DNA of 13,255 nt from Fibrobacter sp. (lineage in GTDB: Bacteria; Fibrobacterota; Fibrobacteria; Fibrobacterales; Fibrobacteraceae), in contig JABUUR010000286.1 of NCBI GenBank assembly GCA_021443065.1, positions 1-13,255 of the forward strand, given 5' to 3'. The position numbers and the translations under genes were made by a program. Shown in pieces: positions 1-6,638 of this stretch (position 1 is its first letter; every line of letters starts with the position of its first letter). Under the pieces are notes generated by a model. The model made no database searches, was not told where the DNA came from, and saw only the letters and a list, made by a program, of their open reading frames with translations.

Positions 1-14
1 ATGCCACTAGAACA

Positions 15-221
15 CTATTTTCCACAAATCAAATCGGCAAGGATTTTATAGTCCATGTACTGAACGCCAAAGACACCCCGGTTTATATCCTTGGAGAGTT
101 TGTTCGTGTAGTAAATGTCCATCGCCTGTTCAAGTGAAATCTGCTTGATTTCTGCAATACGACTGATGATGCGTTCCTCAAGTCGTTCCTGGTAAATTCT
201 TTCCAATAAGCATTCGTTCAC
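15..221 (-). CDS. Small helical protein, third gene of DUF3791-DUF3990 cassette
   Basis: This encodes a 68-residue protein from a GTG start at 221, chosen because GAAGAGG lies 7 bases upstream and because the codon falls two bases after the stop of the DUF3990 gene. The frame stays open further upstream to 287, but that start would overlap the DUF3990 gene by about 60 bases. The sequence is highly charged and predicted helical at the N-terminus (LLERIYQERLEERI), followed by an ISLEQAMDIYY segment and a GVFGVQYMDYK segment that look like conserved family motifs. No signal peptide or membrane segment is seen. I do not recognise a named domain with certainty. Proteins of this type occur beside DUF3990 genes as far as I recall, so a role as partner or antitoxin of the putative ADP-ribosyltransferase is inferred from position only. 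Confidence 0.75.
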   Translation of the reverse strand: MNECLLERIYQERLEERIISRIAEIKQISLEQAMDIYYTNKLSKDINRGVFGVQYMDYKILADLICGK

Positions 222-223
222 GT

Positions 224-700
224 TTAAACCTCTTCGTAATTCATGAACGAGAGAATCTTTGCTATGGCATCCTGCGTCACGAAACAAATCTGGTCAAAGG
301 TCGGATACGCCTTGATTTCCTCTATGGCGCGGTTTATGTCCCAGACTCCGGAATGGAACATGTCAACCACACGGAAGACCTTGTCGTCGGCCACTTTCCC
401 CTTGATGATGTCGTATTGCAGGTAATCCGCTCCGCCATCCCGACAGTCGCAAACAAATTTTATCCACCCTGGAAGATCTTCTCCAAAATCCTTGAACTTT
501 AAGTCTGTGGAAATTGCATTCATTTCAAAGACGTTGAGAATTGCTGTTCCGTGAAATAGCAGTTTTTTTCTTTTCGCCCAACGAACAGCCTGTTCCTTCA
601 CCGTAGTTACGTAAAACCCTTTTCCAAAGTCCAGGGCTCGGTTGGAATGCCTCACGTCTGGATTTTGCACAACCTGATTGGACCCATGATACACAATCAT
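224..700 (-). CDS. DUF3990 protein, ADP-ribosyltransferase-like
   Basis: This is a 158-residue protein of the DUF3990 family. Near the N-terminus is YHGSN (residues 4-8, His5), then DFGKGFYVTT (residues 24-33, Tyr30), a YDIIKGKVADDKVF block (residues 96-109), and a C-terminal DQICFVTQDAIAKIL segment (Gln137 or Gln143). The order His, Tyr, late polar residue matches the H-Y-[E/Q] layout of diphtheria-toxin-type ADP-ribosyltransferases, the superfamily in which DUF3990 is placed. NAD-dependent modification of a cellular target is therefore the likely activity, but substrate and chemistry are unknown. The start overlaps the stop of the upstream DUF3791 gene (ATGA) with GGGG 7 bases upstream, and the downstream small gene follows after two bases, so all three should be translated together. 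The cytosolic sequence and flanking small genes fit a toxin-like or effector role. Confidence 0.85.
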   Translation of the reverse strand: MIVYHGSNQVVQNPDVRHSNRALDFGKGFYVTTVKEQAVRWAKRKKLLFHGTAILNVFEMNAISTDLKFKDFGEDLPGWIKFVCDCRDGGADYLQYDIIKGKVADDKVFRVVDMFHSGVWDINRAIEEIKAYPTFDQICFVTQDAIAKILSFMNYEEV

Positions 701-912
701 GCTGTCGCCCCGTGATTCCTGAGATAGTTCTCGATATCATTGACAACATAATCTGAACTTTGCGTATGCAACACGTCAAAAAAAGGAACAAGAAATTCCT
801 TGATGCAAGACGATTCGTTCAGTTTCCTGTAAACATCAGAAGGCTGCTCGCCCCACTTGTTGGCGCAGGCGTGAATCATGTAGATGGTAAATTCAAAGGA
901 TTCTTTGTTCAT
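697..912 (-). CDS. DUF3791 small protein, first gene of the cassette
   Basis: This is a 71-residue soluble protein with the look of the DUF3791 family: an N-terminal helix FTIYMIHACANKW, then a PSDVYRKLNES segment, an FDVLHTQSSDYVVNDI segment and a short polar tail. DUF3791 genes commonly neighbour DUF3990 genes, and here the last four bases overlap the DUF3990 start as ATGA. The small size, first position and coupling suggest a partner that binds or restrains the ART-like protein, as antitoxins do; this is inference. The start codon at 912 has no convincing Shine-Dalgarno sequence, so initiation may be weak or use a short leader. An inverted repeat about 20 bases upstream may serve in its control. 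Confidence 0.8.
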   Translation of the reverse strand: MNKESFEFTIYMIHACANKWGEQPSDVYRKLNESSCIKEFLVPFFDVLHTQSSDYVVNDIENYLRNHGATA

Positions 913-932
913 GCGTAAAACACAGGGCTAAG

Positions 933-950
933 GTATATACTTTAATATAC
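933..950 (-). promoter_or_regulatory. Inverted repeat in the promoter region of the DUF3791-DUF3990 cassette
   Basis: GTATAT at 933-938 and ATATAC at 945-950 form a perfect 6-base inverted repeat separated by 6 bases, and the left half is part of the palindrome GTATATAC. On the minus strand the element contains TATATT, a plausible -10 hexamer about 30 bases upstream of the first start codon. No clear -35 is seen. Location and symmetry fit an operator bound by a cassette product or a dimeric regulator, but AT-rich DNA gives such symmetry by chance fairly often. The rest of 913-1113, between divergent genes, shows no other gene. Confidence 0.35.
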
Positions 951-1113
951 ATTATTCCAGGTGATGGATTGCAAGCGATTCGGAAAATGTCGTGCCTAGA
1001 ACCACAAAAATCTGTCGCACATCTACCGCATGTCATCGCGGGCTGCCGACACGGGGGCTTTTTTCCTTCAACACACACACTTGCAACGCAATGAACTGAA
1101 AAGAGGAAGGAAT

Positions 1114-1332
1114 GTGCCGTTTGAGTATCCGGTGATTGTGTATTGTCAAAATATTGTAATGGAAATTTTTCCTGTACATAAAATAAATTTACCCAAGGCC
1201 TGGCGTAGAATTAAGGAATTTATACCTAAATGCAGAGCAGATGGCTATTTGGTAACAGATTACAACATTCCGTTGAATAACGGGGAGGTAATCCCTAAAA
1301 TTGAGGTTTTAGAAAATCTTAATCTAGATTGA
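1114..1332 (+). CDS. Small hypothetical protein, 72 residues
   Basis: The GTG start at 1114 is chosen because AAGAGG lies 7 bases upstream. The frame is open back to an ATG at 1030, but that extension (residues such as SSRAADTGAFF) has no ribosome binding site and looks non-coding. The protein begins with a hydrophobic beta-like stretch (YPVIVYCQNIVMEIFPV), then INLPKAWRRIKEFIPKC, a likely amphipathic helix, then a DGYLVTDYNIP segment. It has no signal peptide and is probably a single alpha/beta cytosolic domain. I do not recognise the family. The gene is divergent from the DUF3990 cassette and AT-richer than the operon genes, which fits an accessory or recently acquired segment. Confidence 0.55.
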   Translation: MPFEYPVIVYCQNIVMEIFPVHKINLPKAWRRIKEFIPKCRADGYLVTDYNIPLNNGEVIPKIEVLENLNLD

Positions 1333-1334
1333 CT

Positions 1335-1378
1335 CTGTATAAAAAAGTATAGTGTTTTTTCTGACAATCAGTCAGAAA
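1335..1378 (+). terminator. Weak hairpin and T-run followed by a second hairpin
   Basis: Just after the stop at 1332, CTGTAT (1335-1340) can pair with GTATAG (1347-1352) including G-T wobbles, followed by TTTTTT at 1355-1360, a weak Rho-independent terminator shape. Overlapping the T-run is a stronger perfect 8-base stem, TTTCTGAC (1358-1365) with GTCAGAAA (1371-1378), loop AATCA, but with no T-run after it. Termination of the small gene is plausible but not certain. Confidence 0.35.
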
Positions 1379-1433
1379 CGCTTATGCCCAAAACATCGCA
1401 GGATGTGTCGGACCATACTTTTGTGGAGATTCC

Positions 1434-1571
1434 ATGATTTATTTTTCATGTATGACAGTTTGCTTTATAGTGGTTGATGCGGTGGCAACAGGAAAAATAC
1501 GTTACATAGGCACGAAAGCTGATTATAAAAAATCCGATATTATTTGTTTCACTGCCGTTCTTTTTATATAA
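1434..1571 (+). CDS. Possible 45-residue small ORF
   Basis: An ATG at 1434 is preceded by GGAG with 6-base spacing and opens a 45-codon frame ending with TAA at 1571. The product starts with a short hydrophobic run (MIYFSCMTVCFIVVDAVA), has a polar centre (TGKIRYIGTKADYKKSD) and ends hydrophobic (IICFTAVLFI). It could be a small membrane peptide or the remnant of a longer gene. No family is recognised. The ribosome binding site and the ATGA overlap with the preceding 17-codon frame are the only support; in AT-rich DNA a frame this short can occur by chance. Confidence 0.25.
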   Translation: MIYFSCMTVCFIVVDAVATGKIRYIGTKADYKKSDIICFTAVLFI

Positions 1572-1640
1572 AGAGAATGAAGATAAACTTGATTCAGAAT
1601 TTGATGAGGGGGGCCTGTGCGTTCTTTTCTTACTACAAGT

Positions 1641-1688
1641 TCCCGGCGCGGAGGCCGGGATGACAGCGTAATGTGGCCGGGACGACAG
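1641..1688. repeat. REP-like GC-rich hairpin with partial second copy
   Basis: TCCCGGC (1641-1647) and GCCGGGA (1654-1660) form a perfect 7-base stem with a 6-base loop. The motif GGCCGGGATGACAG (1653-1666) recurs as GGCCGGGACGACAG (1675-1688), 13 of 14 bases alike. GCCGGGATGACA-type sequences are typical of intergenic palindromic repeats in several phyla. It stands 8 bases from the stop of the MATE gene, so it may protect or terminate that transcript. Confidence 0.6.
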
Positions 1689-1695
1689 AAGGTGG

Positions 1696-3033
1696 TTAAA
1701 CCACGCCAAGTTCTTTCCAGCGGCCTTTGCGCCAGCGGATGTAGTTTACGATGGAGCGGTAAAATTCGTCGGCGGCCATTCCCAGCCAAATGCCGGCTAG
1801 ACCTAGTTCCAAGACAAAGCCCAGAAGAAGGGCAGTTCCAAGGCCCAATGTCCACATCATGGTAGACCCCACGATAGCCGGGAACTTGGAATCCCCAGAG
1901 GCGCGCAATGCCGAAGTAATGGTCATGTTGGCGGCCTTGAAAGGTTGTAGCACCACATCGCACCAAAGGCAGATTTTGCCCAGACGCTGGATTTCGGGAT
2001 CCACCGTGTAAAACGACATCAGTTCCGTTCCGAAAAAAGCCACAACGATTGCCACGACAAAACTGCTGGTGCAGCCTGCGGCAAGGCTTTGGTGCAGGCG
2101 ACGGTCGGCCTTGTCAAAATCGTGGGCACCCACCAAATGCGCTACAAGAATCTGGTTTCCGCTGCTGAGCCCCACGCTTAAAATCACCGCAAGCATTGCA
2201 AAGTTAGCGCTGAAAATCCTTGCGGTCATGGCGGTAATGCCCAGATGCACGATGATTGCGGTCAGCACCACCTGGAAAATTTGAAAACTCACGGGTTCCA
2301 CTGCGGCAGGCACGCCAATGCGAATCCAGTCCGGCAAAATCGCGCGGGAGCGTTTAAAGTCCGTGCTGCGAATTTTATGGCGGATTTTATACCTGAGAAT
2401 GGCATACAGCACCACAGAAGAAATCAGCCAGGAAAGAAGAGTTGCCAAGGCCACACCTTTTACACCCATGGAAGGAAAGCCAAAGTAGCCGTTCAAGAAA
2501 ATCACATTCATGATGGCGTTGGAAACGATGGTAATGACGTTACCGACCAGGTTCCAGCCGGTAAGTCCGTGGGTTGCAATCAACGACGTGAGGGTGGTCT
2601 GCAAAGACCGGAACGCAAACCCGAAGGAAACAACAAAAAGAAATTCGTAACCGTAGGCAGCCGCATCGCCCGTAAGTCCCATCCAGCCCACAATGTCGCC
2701 TGACAGCGGGATGGTGACAAGCATGATGGCCACCCCAAGAAGGAGACTGCCCAAAAGCACCATGGTCTGGGTGGTGCCCGCCTGCCTGGGGCGGTTTGCA
2801 CCCATGAACTGAGAGGCGATGCTGGCCCCCGCCTGGGAAAAGGCGGTAATGGCCATGAAGATGGCGCCAAGAATGGGGCCCAAGGCGCCCACCCCGGCGG
2901 CAGCCGTTTCGGATGTGCGGGAAAGGAACCAACTGTCCATCATGGGCTGGCAAGTCGCAATACCGAAAGTAAGGAACAGCGGCCAGGAGAGGCTCAGAAG
3001 GGAGCGGTCCTTGACCTGTACTTTAACTTGCAT
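1696..3033 (-). CDS. MATE-family efflux transporter
   Basis: This 445-residue polytopic inner-membrane protein is the usual length for a 12-helix MATE (NorM/DinF-like) exporter. It is arranged as two similar halves, each opening with a helix that follows a short charged segment (RSLLSLSWPLFLTFG near residue 10; LPDWIRIGVPAAVEPVSFQI in the middle). The early GASIASQFMGANR segment and its counterpart SSGNQILVAHLVGAHDFDKA fit the repeated Q-x-x-GA pattern of the family. Such proteins extrude cationic drugs or metabolites using Na+ or H+ gradients; the substrate here cannot be told. The ATG at 3033 has AAGG 7 bases upstream. It lies 117 bases downstream of the patatin gene on the same strand, so it may have its own promoter or be read through from the operon. 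No clear promoter hexamers were found in the gap. Confidence 0.92.
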   Translation of the reverse strand: MQVKVQVKDRSLLSLSWPLFLTFGIATCQPMMDSWFLSRTSETAAAGVGALGPILGAIFMAITAFSQAGASIASQFMGANRPRQAGTTQTMVLLGSLLLGVAIMLVTIPLSGDIVGWMGLTGDAAAYGYEFLFVVSFGFAFRSLQTTLTSLIATHGLTGWNLVGNVITIVSNAIMNVIFLNGYFGFPSMGVKGVALATLLSWLISSVVLYAILRYKIRHKIRSTDFKRSRAILPDWIRIGVPAAVEPVSFQIFQVVLTAIIVHLGITAMTARIFSANFAMLAVILSVGLSSGNQILVAHLVGAHDFDKADRRLHQSLAAGCTSSFVVAIVVAFFGTELMSFYTVDPEIQRLGKICLWCDVVLQPFKAANMTITSALRASGDSKFPAIVGSTMMWTLGLGTALLLGFVLELGLAGIWLGMAADEFYRSIVNYIRWRKGRWKELGVV

Positions 3034-3150
3034 AATTAGGCCTTTTTAAAATTTTAATCAATTTTAGAAATGCCCGAAAGTGTTTGCTAGACTAGTTACG
3101 ACCTTTTTTGTTTACAGCAGAAGACGACTGTTTCAACTGTTTCCCAAGAC

Positions 3151-5616
3151 CTAGAACTGGTAATTCCCGATGCGGATAAAGTAGGTGTAGTTGCTGAAAT
3201 CACCCAGGTCGCCTGCTGAATCCTTGTCGAAAATACGGTTCATGCCCGCGTAAAGCTCGAAGGATTTGTAGGCAATGCGAAGGGCGGGCTCCACTATAAA
3301 CTTGTTGCGGGAAAGATCTGCATAGGGGCTGCCTTCGAAATCATGATACCATGCGGCAAACAGCCACAGCCCCACGTGCTCGCTGTGTAACGACGCACTG
3401 CCGCGCAACAGGCCATACTCGTGGGAGGCGAGTTCCCTTTGGAACCACTCCGTAGACCAAGGCGTGGGGCGCACCTGGAAGCGGTAGGCTACATCCAGGG
3501 GGCAATACGACCCAAAGGAAACAGGATATACATAGCCATGGCCTTCGTCGTGATAACGTTCGATGCCAGCGGAAGCAGCGGCGGTTAGGCTAACAAAGGG
3601 CTTGGGCGAAAGTGAGTAACGCATATCGCCGTAGAATTTCCAGTAGATGGGGACCAAGTCACCGATCCCGTAATCATAACCGATGGACTCCAGGCCCGCA
3701 TACACGTTGGCCGTAAGGCCGTCCTTGGAGAACCAGGGGTCCTGATCGCCCTTGGAGTACTCGTAGTGCAGCGTAGGCGCCACAGGATTGGTCTTGATTT
3801 TCTCTGAACCGTAGTACAAGGAAGACAATTCAAATTCGCTGTGCCCGAACAAGAATTCCGCAGAGAGTTTTTGATTTTCGTCTAACTGGTAAATCACCGC
3901 CGTATTGAAATTGCTACGTTCCTCGGAAAGCACCCGGAGTGCCAAGGGGATTTCGTTGTTGAACTTCTTGAGGGGGGCAAGAGACAAGTAATCGTAACGG
4001 AACTGCAAACTCCATTGCTTGCTCCAAAGTTTAGAGATGTTTAGACGAGGCTGGACCCCGTAAGAGGACATTCCCCAAAAGCCAGACAGCACAAGTTCGA
4101 TTTCCATCTGGTTCACGTAATTCACCGATCCTTCGAAATAGGCGTTGGCACCGAAGACGTTGGAGCCGAACCCACCCACGGCTAGGTCGATGGTGGGGCG
4201 CACCGAGGCCGAAACCATCAAGTCCCCCGTAGGGTACATGTCAAAATCCAGGGAATCATAGGCGGGATTTTGCAGAAACTTTTTCGCAAAGTTTTCAAGC
4301 GCCACAAGACCCGTGTCGGATTCGTTCCAGTAGGTTTTTGCCGCCCGATGGGTCTCCGAAGACAAGCTATCGAATGTGGGGTTAAAGCGGAACCAGGCCT
4401 TGCGAACATCGCTGTTGGTCAAAGCTTCCTTGTAAGAAACCCGACGGTCTTCAAGGGGGGTAAAGTCCTTCAGGTTTCGTTCCAAGGTGGAAAATCCCAG
4501 TTGAATTATCTTGGCAAACGACGTATCCAGGGACGTGTGGGCGCGAACCACGACCCCCGGCAAATTATTCAATGTCGAGGCCGCCTGGGATTTCAATAGG
4601 ACAGAGCGTTCGTCACCGGTAAAGGTCGAGCGGAGGGCGTCGGCAATGATGATGATGGGGAACTCGTTGATTTTATCCTCGACGGGGACCGCGTAATGGG
4701 GGCAAAGTTCGCCGTTTACCGAACTATTTACCGATCCATTTACCTTGACCTTTTTTTCGCTCCACAAAGGCAGGGATTCTACGACATCGGCGGGCTGTTC
4801 TCCCCCGCTGCCGTTGCAGCCTTGAACAGAAAAGGGAATCTTGTAACCCACATCTTGCCTGTACAAAATTTCCTGAAAACGAACCTTGGCCAGGGAGCGC
4901 TTGACACCCATGGAATCGGGGTATAGGCGTTTCTTTTGACGAGAGACAAAACCGTTACTGTCAACATCCAGGGTAAAGCGTTGGCGCATGCTGGGAACGC
5001 CCTTGCCGGAAATAGGCAATTCGAATTCGTCCCGTTTTTCCACACCCAATGTATTCGTGGGGTCCGAAAGATCGTGGCCTACATAGGGGGCAATGACGGG
5101 ATCCTTCATCAACTTCTGGATTTCGTCCAGCGGAACGCCCTTGGCCCACAGGGAGCCCACCCAGGCGCCCCAAGACGTGCCCACCACGGAATCCACAGGA
5201 ATGCCGTATTCCTCGATGGCATACAAGACTCCCAAATGGAACCAGGGGGAGCGTTCACCGCCACCAAGGTAGAGAACGGTTTTCAAAGGGGATTTTGCCT
5301 GGACGGGAAAACTTGCAGAGTCTGCTGCGGGGGGCGTCGCAGGGATTGCGGCAGGATTCATCGCAGTATCCGAAGGCGCTTCAAACAAAGTCAGCAGGCT
5401 TTCGGCATTTGGTGCAGAGTCTTGAACCGTGGACGCGGTAGAATCCAGGTTTTGAACAGCCGCAGAATCCTGATTGGGGTTTGTCGCGGCTTCGTGAACC
5501 AAGGTCGCAGCAGAATCCTGGACAACCTCCTGGGAAATTTCCTGGGCGAGTTCCTGGGCGCAGACCGCCACGGAAAGCACCGAAAGGGCGGCCAAAGCGG
5601 TCGCCTTTTTTACCAC
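3151..5616 (-). CDS. Patatin-like domain fused to outer-membrane beta-barrel
   Basis: This 821-residue protein starts from GTG 5616. The frame is open to an ATG at 5694, but that would overlap the upstream gene by 65 bases; the GTG instead gives a good Sec signal peptide (KKATALAALSVLSVAVCA, cut near residue 20). Residues about 20-110 are a low-complexity Gln/Asp/Ser/Ala linker with QDSA repeats. The patatin domain follows (about 112-375): oxyanion motif GGGERS at 118-123, nucleophile motif GTSWG at 146-150 (Ser148). Where DGG is expected before the VPVE segment, NGE (300-302) is seen. From about residue 475 the sequence alternates in beta-strand fashion and ends in NYQF, a terminal aromatic typical of outer-membrane barrels. 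The layout resembles PlpD (type Vd autotransporter) or patatin-BamA-like proteins. A surface or periplasmic lipase is the family role; activity is doubtful if the Asp is truly absent. Last gene of the operon, 13 bases after the PilT-like gene; its ribosome binding site is poor, so translational coupling is likely. Confidence 0.88.
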   Translation of the reverse strand: MVKKATALAALSVLSVAVCAQELAQEISQEVVQDSAATLVHEAATNPNQDSAAVQNLDSTASTVQDSAPNAESLLTLFEAPSDTAMNPAAIPATPPAADSASFPVQAKSPLKTVLYLGGGERSPWFHLGVLYAIEEYGIPVDSVVGTSWGAWVGSLWAKGVPLDEIQKLMKDPVIAPYVGHDLSDPTNTLGVEKRDEFELPISGKGVPSMRQRFTLDVDSNGFVSRQKKRLYPDSMGVKRSLAKVRFQEILYRQDVGYKIPFSVQGCNGSGGEQPADVVESLPLWSEKKVKVNGSVNSSVNGELCPHYAVPVEDKINEFPIIIIADALRSTFTGDERSVLLKSQAASTLNNLPGVVVRAHTSLDTSFAKIIQLGFSTLERNLKDFTPLEDRRVSYKEALTNSDVRKAWFRFNPTFDSLSSETHRAAKTYWNESDTGLVALENFAKKFLQNPAYDSLDFDMYPTGDLMVSASVRPTIDLAVGGFGSNVFGANAYFEGSVNYVNQMEIELVLSGFWGMSSYGVQPRLNISKLWSKQWSLQFRYDYLSLAPLKKFNNEIPLALRVLSEERSNFNTAVIYQLDENQKLSAEFLFGHSEFELSSLYYGSEKIKTNPVAPTLHYEYSKGDQDPWFSKDGLTANVYAGLESIGYDYGIGDLVPIYWKFYGDMRYSLSPKPFVSLTAAASAGIERYHDEGHGYVYPVSFGSYCPLDVAYRFQVRPTPWSTEWFQRELASHEYGLLRGSASLHSEHVGLWLFAAWYHDFEGSPYADLSRNKFIVEPALRIAYKSFELYAGMNRIFDKDSAGDLGDFSNYTYFIRIGNYQF
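4708..4743 (-). repeat. Three tandem 12-base units inside the patatin gene
   Basis: Units at 4732-4743, 4720-4731 and 4708-4719 read on the coding strand GTAAATGGATCG, GTAAATAGTTCG and GTAAACGGCGAA. They encode VNGS-VNSS-VNGE in frame. The third unit sits exactly where the catalytic DGG motif of patatins would be expected. Confidence 0.7.
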
Positions 5617-5629
5617 CCCACCGGTTGCA

Positions 5630-6628
5630 TCAGCCAAGACGTGCGGGATTCGCCACATACCTGGAAGCATCCTCCGGAGAAACGTACCCGGCATTCATCA
5701 ACTGGATTATGCAATCATCCATAAGCATCATTCCGTCGGCTGCAGAAGCCGCAAGAATGGAGGGCAAGGTAAAATGTTCGCCGTTGCGGATTTTTGCAGC
5801 AACATTCTGGGATCCCAGAAGGATTTCCCAGGCGGCGGTACTCCCCCCCTGGGTGCCGGGCAGTAGACGCTGGACAACAACGGCCTTGAGTACAGAGGCA
5901 AGCATATTGCGAACCAGGTCGCGGTTTTCGTTAGACACAGCACCGACGAGAGCGTCGATGACTCCTACGGAATTGCCCGCAGTCACATTGAGAACCACAA
6001 GCGCCCCCGCTTCGGCGGCGTGCAAAACGGGGATCAAGGCCTGTCCGTCAAAGTCCCCCAGCCAAATCAGGTCGGTGCCACTGCGAAGAGCCTGCACCAC
6101 CTTCTGTTCCACATCACCGGAATCGTCATCCAGCACAAGGCTGGGGCCGCACTTTACAGGAATTTCCTTTTTGAAATTCAAGAAACTGACTCGCAGGATC
6201 TTGGACTGGCAAAGGGCAGAAATATACGACGTTGCCGTGGTAGTCTTGCCACTGCAAGCAGGGCCTGCAAACACCACCAAGCCGGAGTTAAGTCCCAAAA
6301 GGGAGTTGATGGACTCGGGAGCACCTATGGAAGAAAATTCCGGACATTCTCCAAGAACAGGGCGAAAGACCGCGGCGTTACCCAAGGCGGCACGATAGTA
6401 GCGTACCCGCCACTTGGAACCGCACCAGGATCCCATTACCGTTCCGGATTCGCCATCCATGGAAGTCAAAATTTCGCGAAGGCCGCCCACACCAACGGTG
6501 GGCGCATCAGGAATGGAACAGACCTTTCCAGACAAACGAACTGCAGAAGGAGCGCCTTCGGTAACAATCAGTTCACTGGCGCCAACATTCAAGGCATATT
6601 CCAACAAGGATTCAATTTCTGTAGCCAT
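5630..6628 (-). CDS. Divergent PilT-like ATPase-fold protein
   Basis: This 332-residue protein starts from ATG 6628, with AGAGG 7-8 bases upstream. The frame extends to 6748, but that region overlaps the preceding gene. The N-terminal part (about 1-90) resembles the PAS-like N-domain of PilT (LLEYALNVGASELIVTEGAP; then SGKV). The RecA-like core has Walker A GPACSGKT at 122-129 with the lysine intact. The Walker B region reads LRSGTDLIWLGDFDG (181-195) instead of the usual GE-[ML]-RD form, and the His-box reads NVTAGNS (214-220) where TLHT is usual. PilT proteins are hexameric motors that retract type IV pili; loss of the catalytic Glu and His suggests a weak or non-hydrolysing paralogue, perhaps regulatory. 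It follows the second PilT-like gene by 10 bases and precedes the patatin-barrel gene by 13. Confidence 0.85.
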   Translation of the reverse strand: MATEIESLLEYALNVGASELIVTEGAPSAVRLSGKVCSIPDAPTVGVGGLREILTSMDGESGTVMGSWCGSKWRVRYYRAALGNAAVFRPVLGECPEFSSIGAPESINSLLGLNSGLVVFAGPACSGKTTTATSYISALCQSKILRVSFLNFKKEIPVKCGPSLVLDDDSGDVEQKVVQALRSGTDLIWLGDFDGQALIPVLHAAEAGALVVLNVTAGNSVGVIDALVGAVSNENRDLVRNMLASVLKAVVVQRLLPGTQGGSTAAWEILLGSQNVAAKIRNGEHFTLPSILAASAADGMMLMDDCIIQLMNAGYVSPEDASRYVANPARLG

Positions 6629-6638
6629 AGTAAAACCT

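Larger units (their letters stand above)
1333..1695. other. Gene-poor AT-rich stretch between convergent genes
   Basis: No well-supported gene is visible over about 360 bases. The stretch holds the hairpins after 1332, a tiny 17-codon ORF (1384-1437, MPKTSQDVSDHTFVEIP) whose stop overlaps the ATG of a 45-residue ORF, and a GC-rich REP-like repeat at its right edge. The two overlapping short frames could be a decayed gene or true small proteins. Base composition is clearly AT-richer than in the operon to the right. Confidence 0.5.

Noticed and set aside
893..1078. Minus-strand frame of 61 codons upstream of the DUF3791 gene
   Set aside because: It overlaps the promoter region and the DUF3791 start, is Cys/Arg-rich without family features, and lacks a ribosome binding site.
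1030..1113. N-terminal extension of the 72-residue protein from ATG 1030
   Set aside because: No ribosome binding site is found near this ATG, whereas GTG 1114 has a strong one; the extension also looks unlike coding sequence.
5550..5570. Possible lipoprotein signal (VAVC) in the patatin-barrel protein
   Set aside because: The residue before Cys is Val instead of Gly, Ala or Ser, and a good signal peptidase I site (VCA, then Gln) directly follows; a barrel protein needs no lipid anchor.
5617..5694. Upstream ATG for the patatin-barrel gene
   Set aside because: It would overlap the preceding gene by 65 bases and bury the signal peptide 26 residues inside the protein; the GTG at 5616 exposes it at the N-terminus.
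4936..6398. Plus-strand open frames (262 and 305 codons) opposite the patatin and PilT-like genes
   Set aside because: They are antisense to clear protein families and have Arg/Pro/Gly-rich sequences with no recognisable fold.
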